Positions 24,531-38,306 are shown, numbered from the stretch's first letter. The stretch is 64,000 bases of DNA from Norana najaformis (GCA_964023275.1 OZ029915.1:33910573-33974572); one strand, 5' to 3'. The notes: a model not told the origin generated them from the letters alone. Made by a program: numbers and translations.

Positions 24531-26160
24531 AGAGGGTGGGGTAGTGATGTGCAGACGGAAAAACGAGTGAAGGGAGAAAAGTGTTGCAGTGATATATAGT
24601 TAGAATGATTCAGAATGTTGTTTTGCAAATGATCGTGTTCCTCGATCGACCTCAACGTTGTCCCACATTAAGCAAAGTGTAGAATATTCTTTCGTCAAAC
24701 AAGTCCCTCTGGACCTCTGATGAACCTACAGCACATCGACGAGCATCAACACTTGGCACCTCATGAATTATTTACCATAAACAAAGAATAGCAGACACGG
24801 AAAGAGACAAAGACACATAGAGAGAGGCTACTCAGGCAGAAGCAAACAGACAATCAACATTCGCACATGCGGCAGAGATAAAGGAATGCCACTTGCAGAG
24901 AGACAAAGATAAACACACACACGCCAAGACAGACAAAGACACAGACAGGTAGATAAACAGATGAGATGATTTCCCTTCGGGTATATGACTGATGCATAGC
25001 TATCGTTGACGCACTTCGGTTCCGGCCTTCCATTTTAGTCCTCCATAGATCGACACTTTAATTCGCCTAAGAACCTCATCTCATTCAAACTGACAAACAT
25101 CTTAATTCTTTCGGTCACGTGCTCAGCCCAACTTATGACTAAGTCACGTGCTCAGACCGATGTAGGGCAAGTGACGTCACGCCTATTCGATTAATCTGCC
25201 TCACTGCCTCTGGGAGAACGTGGTCCTATGAATGCAGCAGCGAAAGTCTAGAAATGTTCGAGAACTGAACCAATTTTTACAGCCGACGAATATACGTTTT
25301 GGGAATTGTTATTTAGAAGCAGTGGCTGTGCTTTAGAACATATCCGCAGTCAGAAGAGCTAAGCATCCTGAAAGGAAATCTTTCTTAAACAAACAAGAAC
25401 ATAATTTACAATTCACCACGTTACAAGACTTAACAGTTCTCGCTCACCATAAAACGGACTGCCTATATAAAAAATATATGATATGCACACATGCATGCAC
25501 ACATACCGTATACACATATATATGTATAGCCTACATGCATATAAACACATATATGTATACATGTCTGTATATTTATATATGTCATAAAATTTACCTACAC
25601 AAACGATCTTCGTAGATTTGATGAGGAAACAAATCTTTAAGTTGCAGACTCAAACACTAGTCGCGTGTGGTCGAGCAGAAGCAAAGAGAAAATAGAGGAA
25701 GAGGATGTGGAGGATGTGGAGGAGAAAGAAGATGAGCGGTTGGCATGATGATAATGACGATGCCGATGTTGTTGTTACCGTTGTTTTGTGCATTGTCTTG
25801 TTAATATTTTCTATAGACGCAGTAAAAAGCGATAGCAATCTGCCTAGCAAATAATAGTACGTCTTTGGCCGCCATATTCTAAGTTATCGTGACTGCGCCT
25901 TTTACGATTGGACCGGTTGCAAGGGAGCGAGCAAACGGTGGATTTTGCTTCGCGAGAGCACGCGAGACTAAATACCTGAGCGCATAGGAACAAAACAACG
26001 ACGGCAGTAGATATCAGTCTCGCTCGTTTTATTATAGGACGATATTTTCGCATTAGTTATCGCCAAGAAACTATCAGGATTGTGCACAATGATGAAAAGG
26101 AGTGTGCAGCCGCCTAAGCGTGGAACTGCAAGGAAGAAAATATGAAGAAATTGCATGTAG
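24530..26160. other. No supported gene; promoter-like patch near 25870-25990
   Basis: Mostly unremarkable, with TA/CA-rich sequence at 25470-25580. On the minus strand at 25862-25875 a YY1-like TATGGCGGCCAAAG opens a 24-codon frame (MAAKDVLLFARQ...). It lies just downstream of a CCAAT box (25909-25915) and a CpG-rich stretch. Confidence 0.4.
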
Positions 26161-26229
26161 TATACACCACTGACTACTAAAGTGGACAGTCCTTCGGTTC
26201 TGTTGAGATCTGTCTGATTTTTATTGACT

Positions 26230-27510
26230 TCTTTACAGGTAAAACTAGAACCCTAACGACGTAGACAAATGTCGTGCTGTCGCTCTTATTCCAGTTATTT
26301 CTAAACTTTTCAAATACCTACTTTTCACGGTATGTGAAGAATTCCTAGTTGTTGATGAATTTCAGTTCGCTTGTAAGTGTAGAATGGGCTTACTAAGGCT
26401 ATATTTGCTCTGAAGATAGCTGTTAAGCATTTTACTAATATGAATAGCTTATAGCTGCTTTGGAAATTATCAAAGCATTTAACAGTTTTGTACATAGGAA
26501 ACTGTCTGTTATAGTGTTAGAAGCGGGAATATCTTCCGCTTTAGTGTCTGCCTTCCAGAACTGGTATTGCAAGCTGCTTGTTAAAGTGGGTTATGGCAGT
26601 TGTTTTTAAACCAGCTTTTCAAATTTGGTGTGAGTCAGAGTAGTCTTTTAACACCCTCTCTTTTTAATATATTCATAAACATTTTTGTTGGGTAACTGTG
26701 TCAACTTGGCGTGGGTTGTCACAGAAACTCGTCATTCATTGGCTGTCTGCTCTATGCCGACGATATTCTGCTACTGTGCCTTTCTGCCTACGGGCTGCAT
26801 GATATGCTTAACTTTTGCTTTTCTATTTCAAGTGTCATATCTGTACAGTTCAATCCCTAAGTTCTAATGCAGTGCTCTAGGTCAAGTGGCTAATTCCATT
26901 ATTAATTCCGTGGTTTTAGGGGATGACCCAATTCTATGGGTGCCATCAATAAAATAGGCCTACCTAGATATAGTGATTAACCAAGGCAAATCACTAACCT
27001 TTAACTGGAGACCGTTAGACGATATTTTTCTCCGCGTGTAGCTGCGTCTATGCACATGGCAAAGATATTAATGAGCTGGTTCCCTCAACAAACTGCCAAT
27101 TCTGACTCATGCCCTCTCTACTGTTAAGTACACCGTGAGGTAGGAAGATGAACTGGAAGCATGTTGGAATTCAACAGATGGGAATCTGAAATATTTCATT
27201 TGTGGCCATTGTAGAGTGGATTTACATCACATAGTTAAGAAGCGCCGCGCCATGTTTTTCTGGCGTCTCGCTCATTCGATATAAAACTTTCTTAAAACGA
27301 TATTTTATGGTGTTTTGCTTGTGAATATTCTGCTTACGATTCTGAACTCAGCGTCATTTACAACTGTCGCTCGAACTTCACTGACAACATTTACGAATAG
27401 TTTCGCAGTTTATGCTCTTGTCATCGTTTTTGTAGCACTGTTTGTGTTTATATCGCTGTTATATAATTTATTTTATTCTCTGCCTCCGGGAGTAAGAAAA
27501 TGGTCATAAA
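26230..27510 (+). mobile_element. Degenerate LINE reverse transcriptase
   Basis: Broken plus-strand frames give ALIPVISKLFKYLLF (near 26280-26325), FQFACKCRMGLTKAIFALK (near 26360), CLLYADDILLLC with the catalytic YADD (near 26750), KSLTFNWRPL (near 26990) and KRRAMFFWRLAHS (near 27240). These are in the correct order for the palm to thumb of a Jockey/CR1-like non-LTR element. An open stretch at 27315-27509 may be its C-terminal end. There are many stops, so this is a dead copy, and no endonuclease domain is seen. Confidence 0.85.
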
Positions 27511-30500
27511 TTTAAGGCAACTTTTCTCTGCCAGCGCGTGCATGATGCAGCTCTGTCAGCAAAACCACAAACCGTGGCCTGCATTCCTCTAAAACTCTCT
27601 TAAGAGCTTCTGAAAGACGTTCAACAGAAGTCCAAGTAGGTCTCTAGGTAGACAGATAGATGGTCCTATGCATAGACAACTAGATTGGCCCGCAAATACA
27701 CAGCCTATACTTGTAGCACCTCAAATGTCTCGGCCTACTGGAACCTGTATTAAACAGACGCAGATGAAGTTTTGTCACAGCGGAGAAGCTCTTAATTTCA
27801 GTTGTCCGTCAGGTGAAGAGATCAATTGCTTTTTTGTCGCCTTCAGACAACAGAGAAACCTATACCAGATGAAACACTTCTTACGTAGCAGCGGTTAACG
27901 CAAGACGAATGAGAACTGAAAATAAACAGAGATATGCAACGGAGGAAGTTCAAGAAGAAAAAAGAGAAATCCTGCGGGATAAGGACATAAAGAATTCGCA
28001 AATAGGACTGTAACGAGAAAAACTGGGAAGAAAAAAGGGGGCAGTTGGGAGCACAAGAGACAATTAACGAGGAAGACAGACATAGACGCAGGAAGACATA
28101 CATACAAGCAGGAAGACAGACACACACAGGAAGACAGATAAGCAAAGTTATTATTTCCGATTGCAGAAGCGAAATATCCAATTAATCGAAGCAGTTTTAC
28201 GATGGTCAGGCGCTTCGTAGGATAATCATTTTATGCTCAGCAGGAGTCAGTAAATGATGCTGAATCCTTGGAAGCGGCGATTTTTAACTGAAAGCATCTT
28301 TCTATTCAGTTTTTGATGTATTTGACGGAGAAGAGATGCCTATGAGAGACATCATGTCTTTAAACGATGGGTAGGAGGACAGAGAACATAGCAGAATGTG
28401 ATGCACGTGCTAATGGCTGAGGTAATGTGTATGTTTGTATATATGCATGCATGTATCTATATGTATGTATTTATGTATTATGTATATATGTATGTAATAT
28501 GTATATATGTATTATGTGTGCATGCATGCATGCATGCTTATATGTATGTATGTGTATGTACGTAAATAAGTAAGTACATAAGCATGATTCTGGCCATTTC
28601 GTAGCGCCGTTTGAGTGCCTCGTATCATCGCTTCGTACTAGCAAAATTAACGGTTCTAAATGAACGACAAGGTCATCTGTATACGAACGACACTCAGTTA
28701 ACTTCAGGGAGACGGTATCCACTGGCAGTCTCAGGCAGGCAAGAAATCAGTCAACGAATTCCCTGTTCCGGATTGCGCCGAAGATAAAGAATGACACAGT
28801 GTCAAAAGTAGAGTTCGCAGCACATGGTGAATCTCTCCCACTGATCATTCCAAGGTCAGCAGATTGGCCACAACGCATCCGAAGGCTACACACGTTCACG
28901 TGCTGTCAAACAGTTCGTAGATCGTCCACCGTCTTCTCCCTGTCGATGCCGATCCGAACCCAGTCGTACCAACACCGAATTCTTGATTTCCCGGTCGCAA
29001 AACGGCGTGTGACTAGTTCAAACGGATCTGACTACGGTTGATAGGTGTAGAATCCATGGGCGTTGGTGATACATTACAATATAGATACAATACATACTGA
29101 TACACTACAGCTCAACAATATGAATACACATTGTTTTAAATATTTTCTGCTTGTCGATTGATTTTTGTTGAATCGTAATACAGTGAAATTTATGAAGTTA
29201 TCATCCTACTGAAAATTCATAGTGATTTTATATTGAAAAAACTGATCCGTAGCTCTTCTATTAGGCCTAAATGACGCCTTTTAGTTTTGAACAACTTACA
29301 CATAGGCTTACATACCGCCGATAATTAAATGACTGCTAATTAGTAATTTAGGCACGACGATATTTACCCAACTTCTGGAATCTTCTACTGAGAAGTAGCT
29401 AGCTGTGTGTTTACGTGCATGTCAACTGGATTAATTTGGACCCTGTCAATGCAACTTGATCAGTTAATGTAATGAAGTCATTCGCCAGGCGGCAGCACCA
29501 ATCGGAATCCGTCTGCTCCTTTTGCGTATGAAAAAGACAGCTAACAGGTTCTTATTTCAGAGACTGAGTTATCGCAATACACGGGGCATCAATCATTCTC
29601 CGCCAGAAAGGAAACTAAAAAAGACCGGTCTAATTCTTTCTGGATAGATCAGTCCAGAGAGACGATGAGCCAGTCTCAGACAGATGTAGGGTTTCGGAAG
29701 TCAGGATGCGTTAGGGTGGCAATAAATAGACCAATCGAGTTTTTCAACGGCTAATAAAATCTCAGTCAGAATAATCCGAAAAAAAACAATTACGCGACGT
29801 CCAAAAGCATACTCCGTTATTTCGATTGTTTATGCGAAATAGAAAGATATATATGCGAAATAGAAAGATATATTTAAATTCAACAGTGGGCATCTACGCC
29901 TACAGCCTCACATAGGGTCGTCAGCTGTTTTGGCCTTGTCTGGGCCCATGCTATTATAGAGAAGTGGACCTGGCGGGAGGTTCTCCAACGCGATTTTCAG
30001 AACACCCAGCATGTCGCCGTTTCTACACAATATTTCTGTTCTCACTATTTACCACACAGCGTTCAGCGGTACATGTATATGTCTTTTTCTTCTCATATCA
30101 TTCTTATTCTTATTCGCCAGATAGCGCCAGCATTCACACCACTCACGTGCACAGTCAGACCACGAACTCACGCACCGACGGCTATTATACTGATACTAAA
30201 TGCGGCGATTGCAATACCCGACACAAACTGTAAATGTACTTCAAATTTTTATGATTCATCTATGTAAAAATGACAGAAAAGCATGCAACCATCAAGTCAA
30301 AGCTACACAAAGAATCGTCCTAGATTTACATTCAGAGAGGCCTAGTCAGGCCTACGTGCATTTAAAGTTGCACAACTCGAGTTTAAAGTAAACATTAATG
30401 TTGTCTGCAAGTATACGAATACCCTTTATATAAATTAAGTAGTAAAGTAGGCCTAATTAGGTTGCATAAATGTTTACAAACGGCTAGACCTATATGCATA

Positions 30501-30850
30501 TAACTTAATGATTGTTAGTTCTTCATTTGGCCAAACCTGGCCTCGTGCTCCGAATGTTCGAACATCCGCCTTTGCTGCCTGTTGTTCAGCTGCCATCTTT
30601 TCACAGTCGACCCAAATCTCGTACCCTCCCCCTTGCTCAGTCGATGATGCGCTACACGACGACTACAAATGGTCCCCGTGCAGACGCAGCAGCCACGGGG
30701 TGCGATGGAGCGTGTGACGGGTGCCAAAACAGAAAGAGGAAGAGAAACTAGGACGGGAAGAGAAACAGCAGCAGAACTAAGGTATAAAAGTGTTGGCGGA
30801 TTATGGAAGGCGGATACGAATGAGTGGGAGGACCCCTTGCGGAATACAAG
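27511..30850. other. No gene seen
   Basis: Apart from the ATGT tract at 28430-28580, the frames at 28799-29041 and 30508-30751 are open but unrecognised. Confidence 0.45.
28430..28580. repeat. (ATGT)n-rich microsatellite
   Basis: Interrupted TATG/CATG tract, similar to the one at 9325-9515. Confidence 0.9.
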
Positions 30851-30854
30851 GAAG

Positions 30855-30985
30855 GAGGAGGAGGAGGAGGAGGAGAAAGAGGAAAAAGAGGAAAAGGAAG
30901 AGCAGGAGGAAGAGGAAAAGGAGGAAGAAGAGGAACACCAGGAGGTAGAGAAGGAAGAATAGGAGAGAGGAGGAAGAGGAGGAAA
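30855..30985. repeat. (GAG)n/(GAA)n purine tract
   Basis: Plus-strand poly-Glu frame. Low complexity. Confidence 0.9.
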
Positions 30986-31363
30986 AAAGGAGGGAATTGG
31001 TGAGGCAGCGAACTAAACTAAAACGGAATACGACGACGACATTAGAGATAATCTTGAATGATATAGACGATAAGAAGGCCTGTAAAGGCCTCGTGGGCCG
31101 TGGGCCTACTATATACGTCGTGCGTCTCAGTGGGCTGACGTGTACTTCAAGTCCTTGTCTTCGATCGATGAAAAGGATCTCTGAAAGTCAACAGAACATC
31201 AAGTCAGTCGAAAGAGGTTTACAGAAGTGCACGCTCAATCGACTGTTTTTTGCCTATAGCTGATAACAAAACACGCACTGAACACGCGCCTACACACCTA
31301 CATCTCCGGACAGAAACAAGAATCATGCAAGCGATGTATGTTTCTACGCACAACGCTGTATGT

Positions 31364-31408
31364 AACATCATCATCATCATCGTCGTCGTCATCATCATCA
31401 TCATCGGC
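31364..31408. repeat. (ATC)n microsatellite
   Basis: CATCATCATCATCATCGTCG followed by more ATC units. Confidence 0.9.
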
Positions 31409-32106
31409 ATAAACTTCTGTAAGGCAACTAGACTTCAATCCTCAATCGCCATAGAAGTGCTAGGCTTGCCATGGCCGCACCACCGCAGTCGTTTCCTCTG
31501 TTACCTATACAAACGAACTGGATGTGTGACTTATTTAAAAGATTTCGTCATCTAAGCAGATTCATTTCTCTTTATAGAGGGTAGAGATGACAGCAGCAAG
31601 TCTACTCGGGTCCACAATAACTCAGATAAGTTTAAGTCAATAAACTGTTCGCGCATTTCACCGCCGCCTATGTATCCTCGCCTTCCACCGATGCCAACTG
31701 TCTATCGCACCATGTCAGATGCTGCTGCTGACCAAAGCACATGCAGCGGACTAAAGCAGAAGCCAACCGTCCGATACTCAGAACTCAGACTGTCACACAA
31801 GCACACACACACAAACAAGTACATACATAACTGTATATTATATGCATACGCAAGCATGCATTATTCATACACATGCATGCATTCATTGTTTCACTATCAC
31901 TCACTTTGCATGAAAAACATTGCTCACTGTTTCTAGAAATGCTTAACTACACCGGCTTTGGTGGCATGCAAAAATCGAGCTTTTTGTTTAGCAGAAATTC
32001 CGTCAGGAATTAAACTTCAATCCAGTTCGCAGTTGGGTCGCCGCAAAATGCAGTTCTTCAGAGCGGCTCAGTCGGAGTCCGTATTTCTCACTCCTCCAGA
32101 TCGACA

Positions 32107-32152
32107 TTTGCAGACCCTGACTTTGCAGACCCTGCCCTTTGCAGACCCTGAC
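32107..32152. repeat. Three-copy short direct repeat TTTGCAGACCCTGAC
   Basis: Three consecutive 16-19-bp units with small differences (TTTGCAGACCCTG). Confidence 0.85.
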
Positions 32153-32505
32153 CTTCTTCTGACAATCGTCTGTAGTGTAGGTATAATTCGCCGATTGCTA
32201 CTTACGGTTATCTCAACAGTGCCACTCGAAACATGATTTACCGCAACAATTCTTTATATCGCTTTACAGCGAGGTATCTGAATATTCATGAGCACACTAA
32301 TAAATAATTGTGGCAAGCAGTAAGCGCAAAGGCCCCTCTGTATATATCGCTAGTTTACAGAGTGGGCTTTAGACTGACAGTTGGCTCATCTGCAAACAAG
32401 GCCCGACCAAACTACTTTCACTTGCAAAAGCCGGACTGGTTTTCCGCGCAGTCAGCCAGTCAGTCGACATACAGCCAATTCAGAGGATCAACAAAAGAGA
32501 AAAGA

Positions 32506-32751
32506 TTAACAAGTGTTTTCAAAAAAAAGTCGACAAGGCAATAACAATTCATCCTTTTTCCTTCTTCTAAACGATTTCTTGTCAATGCCAGACCTTTTGA
32601 GATCTGACATTACCCTTGGCCTCGACAGCTTGGCTCTGGCCTTGGATATATTGTTCACCCGGGCCTCTAGCTCTGCAACTAGGTCAGCCGAGTTGATGAG
32701 AGGCATTTTAATGGCAATGCTAACATTTCCATAGCAATCATTGAAGAACAT
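32506..32751 (-). CDS. Unidentified 81-codon open frame, coiled-coil-like
   Basis: The minus strand encodes MPLINSADLVAELEARVNNI, SKARAKLSRPRVMSDLKRSG and a basic RRRKKDE stretch. The LVAELEARV heptad pattern suggests a short coiled coil. The reverse strand is also open. No start context, splice sites or family are recognised. Confidence 0.15.
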   Translation of the reverse strand: MFFNDCYGNVSIAIKMPLINSADLVAELEARVNNISKARAKLSRPRVMSDLKRSGIDKKSFRRRKKDELLLPCRLFFENTC

Positions 32752-32774
32752 TGCTTAGTTTAACAATGGTCTGA

Positions 32775-32945
32775 TGCTTACAGTAATCTCGGGCTAGCAC
32801 TACGTACACGGGAACTTCAAAAGGCGTGGCGCCCATTCAAAGGACAGAGGTGGTGAAGGATCTCACCCGATAAATTCTAAATTCATTGAAAAATGAGCAG
32901 GGTCGAGGCCATACAGTCGCTACAGAAAGACATGTACATTTATAA
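32775..32945 (-). repeat. Dispersed repeat B, copy 2 (inverted)
   Basis: The minus strand reads CCTCGACCCTGCTCATTTTT, GGGTGAGATCCTTCACCACC and AGTTCCCGTGTACG, matching copy 1 at about 75-80 % by eye. Confidence 0.7.
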
Positions 32946-33299
32946 TGAATTAAAATTAGATATAAGCGTGTGTGTATATATATACACATGTTACAGAATA
33001 AGACTTAAGTACAGAACCGTATTTACATGGGCATATTTACATACAGGTCCCCACAGTAGCGGTACATACAATATAAATGTTATATTGACCATATAAACCA
33101 CTTATGATAAGTCTCCTGTATACAAAGCCGTCGGATGCATATAATATATAAACCAAACCTCCGCAGAAGCAGACAAGCATCTTTGGGTCATTGCCTCAAC
33201 ACTAGGCCTACAGAAAATGGTGTAGGGGTCAAATAAAGCCAAGTCGAAAAGGGGTCTATGTAAAGGACGCCTGAAAAGAGGAGGGCAGAGGTCAGCCTA

Positions 33300-33760
33300 A
33301 TGTGTACTACGGGAAGGGCTTTGCCCAATGCGGACGTCCGCATCTAACTTTCGTACTTAGTTATATCAGTACACCCCGTGTCGTAAACACCCACTTAATT
33401 CAGACAGCAGACAGTCAGTATTGCACTGGATCTAATTAGAGTCCATTGCTGGATGCGGTAGGATCAAAATACCCCACCCCGTCGCACCGTGCAAGATCAA
33501 CAGGACGGCCTTAGTACTCAACTGAAGTGCAGATGTCCGCAAAGGGATGGGGTGGGGAGGGTATTGCCAAATACGGACAGATGCGAACAAGAGAACAGAG
33601 ATCATTTTTTGCCTATGTCCTTTATGGAAGACCAGATAAGGAGAACAAACATTTTATAGGTCGTCCATTAAGGACGTCCGCAGAGGGATGGGGGGGTTAC
33701 CCAGATGCGTACAAAGGGAGGGGGTTATGCCACTGCGTACGTCTGCCCTTAATTTGGTAC
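33300..33760. repeat. GC-rich block with three related motifs
   Basis: GGGCTTTGCCCAATGCGGAC (33316), GGGTATTGCCAAATACGGAC (33558) and GGGTTATGCCACTGCGTACG (33722) are variants of one motif. GTCCGCAAAGGGATGGGG and GTCCGCAGAGGGATGGGG also pair up. A perfect palindrome GCGGACGTCCGC lies at 33330-33341. This looks like a decayed tandem or dispersed element of unknown type. Confidence 0.55.
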
Positions 33761-36700
33761 ATGTAAAATGCATACAATATAATATGAAATGCATATTATA
33801 CATAATATCTATATAAAACATATACACACATAAGACACGTACATATGTTACATTAAGAAGCTATGTCGATGCATTTATACAGCAGGGAAACAACTACTAT
33901 TCTCTGACACTGAACAGGAGAAAGCGTTATCCAGCTACTAAGTGGCAAGTAAAGTGCTCATGAACATCTTTATTCTTCAGTCAAAATATCATTCAAACTT
34001 CAATAATGATTTATCAGTCGCCTTTGAAGAAATTAGGAATCATTGAGAAAATGGTAAGACGTCCATCCTACACACTAACAAACAAATATTCATTTTGTGC
34101 CAAGTTGCAAGCCCTTGACAGAACCAGGGAAACTGAAAACAAGATTTGTTCAGCTATAAATGACACCAAATTTTAAAAACTCATCAAAATGAAAGTCTAA
34201 TCAGCAAGCCATGAAGCCAACATTACTCAAAACTACCAGCAGATTTTTAGATTTAAAATAAGTCGGCCTCATACACAACAACACCAAATCAGATTTGGAC
34301 TTAACAGGTTTTGCTGTATCTCTAGCAGTGCATCAAAAATATTGAAGCACACAAACACGTTTAAAATGTTGCTTCAAACTTTTCAAAACCACCAGAGATG
34401 TTGAGCATCCAACCTACATGGCCTGCGCAGAATCTACACTTAGTAAAACCTTTTTCTCAGACACGTCCCCTGAACACCACACAGTGCAGTTCAACACCTG
34501 GCAATATCACAACTATGTCCTGGCATTCAATAAAACCATTAGGATACTGTGACTAATGAGGGTGGGCATCAACAGGATAAAAATTAAAACCCTAGGAAAT
34601 TTGCTTTAACAAAACTGCAGTGTTGTAACTCCACATCACCACAGTGCCATGGAAACAAAAATCACAAGTTACGCTCATAAAGCAAAACGTTCAGTATTTG
34701 GCACAAAACAAAACATGGTACAGATCTGTTAACTCAGTAAAAGATTAGGTAGAAGCTGGAAGGAAAGCACAACAAACAAGTGTTGTGAAAGCAATGTGTA
34801 AAATCCTGACTACTGAATAATAGGCAATTATTTATCATGGATTAAAAGCCTTCAGTGAACCCGAAGCAAAGGAAATACGATACATATGAGAAAAGCTGGA
34901 ACAAACTCCAGAAAATTTCAGACCCTTAACAAGAATTTTTTAAATGAAATGAACTTAAAAGCACAACTTGCAAGCAACTTGGCATGTATTACTTTTCTTA
35001 AATTGAAGTATTTAACACAATAATTTCGCAGCTGAAAGGCAACAATGTATTGCATCCAGCATTTTCAAAATATGAAATTAACATAAATGAGTTGTTTAAA
35101 GTGAAATATGTGCAAACTTTAAGTAATCAGCAAACAATTTTTGAACGTTCTAAAGGTCAAAGATCAATGCTCAGTCAAAGCAATAAACAGTCATTAATAT
35201 TTAAATCAGCAATTTATACTGAGGCCTTACTTTTAAGTCAATCTAAATCACTCAGAGATACGTTGCTTAATCTTGCAGAGTACATTTATGTTGTTACTTA
35301 ACACCCTATATAAATATTAGGGTGGTTCAAAAAAACTTGTTGTTTAAAGTTCCATGTAGGAACCTGCCAGTAGGCCATCTAGTAAGAAACTAATATGTGA
35401 AAATTTGAGCCAAACTGAATTACAATTAGGGGTTGTACAATTCAATCAAAGATTTCTGAGCATAGGATATTATTATACTGCCTTACAACAAATAAACAAG
35501 AATCATAACACAAACAGAAAAGTATGTATTTTAGTATGACTTAAACTGTCAATCAGATTACTGTAGTAAAGCAGTAAGTCAACAATCTGCAGGTACAATG
35601 AAAAATTTGCCAGCCTCGAGTTAAGACATATCATATTCTTGCCAGTGTTCAGCGCAGCAACAGCTCAGATTGTTATTTTGTATTTGATTCAAGTCAGGCC
35701 ACCAAAAAGTCTTTGTTTTTGGTGTCAGGAATTTTGTGGTGATGATCCTGAACAATTAGCAGTAAATATTGTTTTTGCTGCTCATCATTTGTCAAAATTT
35801 TTAATCTGGATCGGCTTAATTCATGTCTTGGTCATGTCACTGACAACCTTATGCACCATCACGGCTTGCAGTGAAGCAAGACAGTCCTCGTTTTCAAACC
35901 ACCTTTCTTATGAGAACTGTAGGAACGAATCCTTCAGTTCCAGGATCTGAAAATAGATATTTCTGTGCTGGTGGTAGCACAAGAACTCACTGGGTTGCTA
36001 TGTTAACAGATGTAAAATCAAACCTCAGAACAGGGTGCTCCAACTCAACCTGGCTTCCTTTCTCAGTGAACTAAATGTTTGGATCAAAGAAGGCCAACCC
36101 AACTATGAGTTCACTCAAGTACCACAGATGCTGGTGGAATGCTGTAGTAGTGGCCTGATCAGTTTCTTGATTTCTGTGTTCGGTCAGCTGCCAAAGAAAA
36201 CAAAGATCAGTGCATGGATAGAGATGGTATGAGGTGTCTGAAATCATGCCTGGATGTAAAAGTCTACAGATGAATAGAAACTGGAAGATCTCCTTTTCTC
36301 AAATGGCTTCAGTCTGAACTGGAATTATATGGATCATCAACTACATCGTGAATGAATAGATGATTCACTGAGCCCTGCGAAGAGCTTGTTGAACTATGCA
36401 GAGAATACTTTTGGATGGAATTCTATCAAAAAAGATGATTAATCTCATAGATTCTTTGTAGTTATCATTGCAGGATAAGGACTTCAAGCTGTTCATCTGC
36501 AAACGTAATAATTCACTCCTTGAATTCGGTAATCTCAGCCCCATCTGCTGCTATCTAAAAGCTAATCTGGTCAATCCTGGAATTCTAACATCAGTTGTCT
36601 TTGAAACGGTGACATATTGCAATTGTATAACGTGGAAGCAGCAATTTCCAGGACAACAAATCCTTTTCAGCAATGATTTCCATCATGCGGTGAAAACATG

Positions 36701-38306
36701 CTTAACTAATTCTACAGTGATGGACAGAACTTCCATTTCTTGTTTTGATCTCTCACAGCATGTTTCTCGGACTCTGCTTTACTGCTTGCAGTTCCATTTT
36801 CTGTGTTATGATTGAAAAATTAATCCAGTATAATTTAAGTCAAATTGCACCGGATTTATTAGTTATATAGTCAAACTTTATTTTTACCATACATGCGTGG
36901 ACCACACTATATATTGGTGTATCACAGAAATCATAAAGTGAATCAATGTAAGGTGATGACAAGAGCTTCTAAAGCATGCATACAGCAAACCATTCAGCCG
37001 TGCTATTCCAGTTAAATTAACTGATTTCCCTACAGCAATTAATTGATTCAATGTGTCCCGCCATGGATAAAGAAGGCGTTTCTCAACAAGCAAAATGTTG
37101 CACAATTTACATAACTTTAATGGATTTTAGGAGAATTAAGATTTTTATATATCCTTATGAACTGGTACATTAAGAATCCAATCACATCACATTTGAAGTT
37201 TTAGCCAGATTTATGTATACAAATATGAAATTTAGATTTTTAAGCTAATTTATGCTTGATCATTCACAACAAGGGAAGCAACCTATAGCACAGTTCATGA
37301 CCTTTCCAATGACACTGGGTATGGGAGATTTTTATGAAAAACAGAACCAAGGAGTTCAAAAACATATGCACAAACTTTATCATTCAAGTTCAGGCCAAAC
37401 ATCTGTTCATCTGTATCAAAATAAGATCTTGGAAGAATTCTAATAACTGTGCATGATATATTTTGAGTCCAATGCATAGGGTATAAGCTAAACAATAATT
37501 TCAGATGTAACAAAAATCTTAAATTGTCCACAATAGTCTAAATAACTTTCAGTAGCCTGCACTGATGAACCATTCTTTGTGAGATGTGCCTCTTCTTGCC
37601 ATGACATGGAATAAGACTTACTAATAGCTTCATTCAGTATAATTACACAAAGTCCCAGTATTTAATAATATGTTATTCCAATTCTTCATTAGTGTTTCAG
37701 TCGGTAGTTTTCTGTCGGCATGCTGTGCATCAACAACTGACTAGTTCTGTCAGTGAGTGACGAACGTATTTGAACATTGATGTAGGCATTTTAGAACCTT
37801 TCAAAACAATCTCATGTTTTCATTACCTTGTGCTAAGAATAAATGCAAATGATGCTCTAGGAAAACCGCAGACAGTAAGCACGGCATCATCAATGTGGTT
37901 CATGAAGACAATGCAGCATCTTTCGACTGAAGTGCAGACAGTAGCATTCTAACTATCAGAAAAATCTTCCACAAACATGACGACAATTGTCACCATCACG
38001 TGATGCACCTGGATTCGAACCCTGGCAGCTGTGGCGAAAGACTGCAACATTTCTGTTCAGCCAACATGTCACCCTATAACACGCAAAACCATACCCTTAA
38101 ATAAATTCACCAGGCAACAGTTGTGGCAGGTGGTAGAGGCGTTGTATCAAAAGGCACAATGTTAACCACACCCTCATTTCATACTGACAAACAACACAAC
38201 CTCAGTCATTAGGTCATATTTGGAGTTTTGTAATGTAATTGGACATTCAAGTATCACAGCTTCTGGAAACTCCTAAGCATTGTTAATTCACATTTTTAGC
38301 CATTAT
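33761..38306. other. No gene recognised downstream of UCK
   Basis: AT-rich sequence. Plus-strand frames at 35639-36232 and 36468-36815 are open in pieces (for example SKFLIWIGLIHVLVMSL) and could be decayed mobile-element coding sequence, but no family is recognised. Confidence 0.45.

Noticed and set aside
24194-24655. 153-codon minus frame rich in Phe, Leu and Ser
   Set aside because: Complement of a GAAGGAA purine tract; low complexity.
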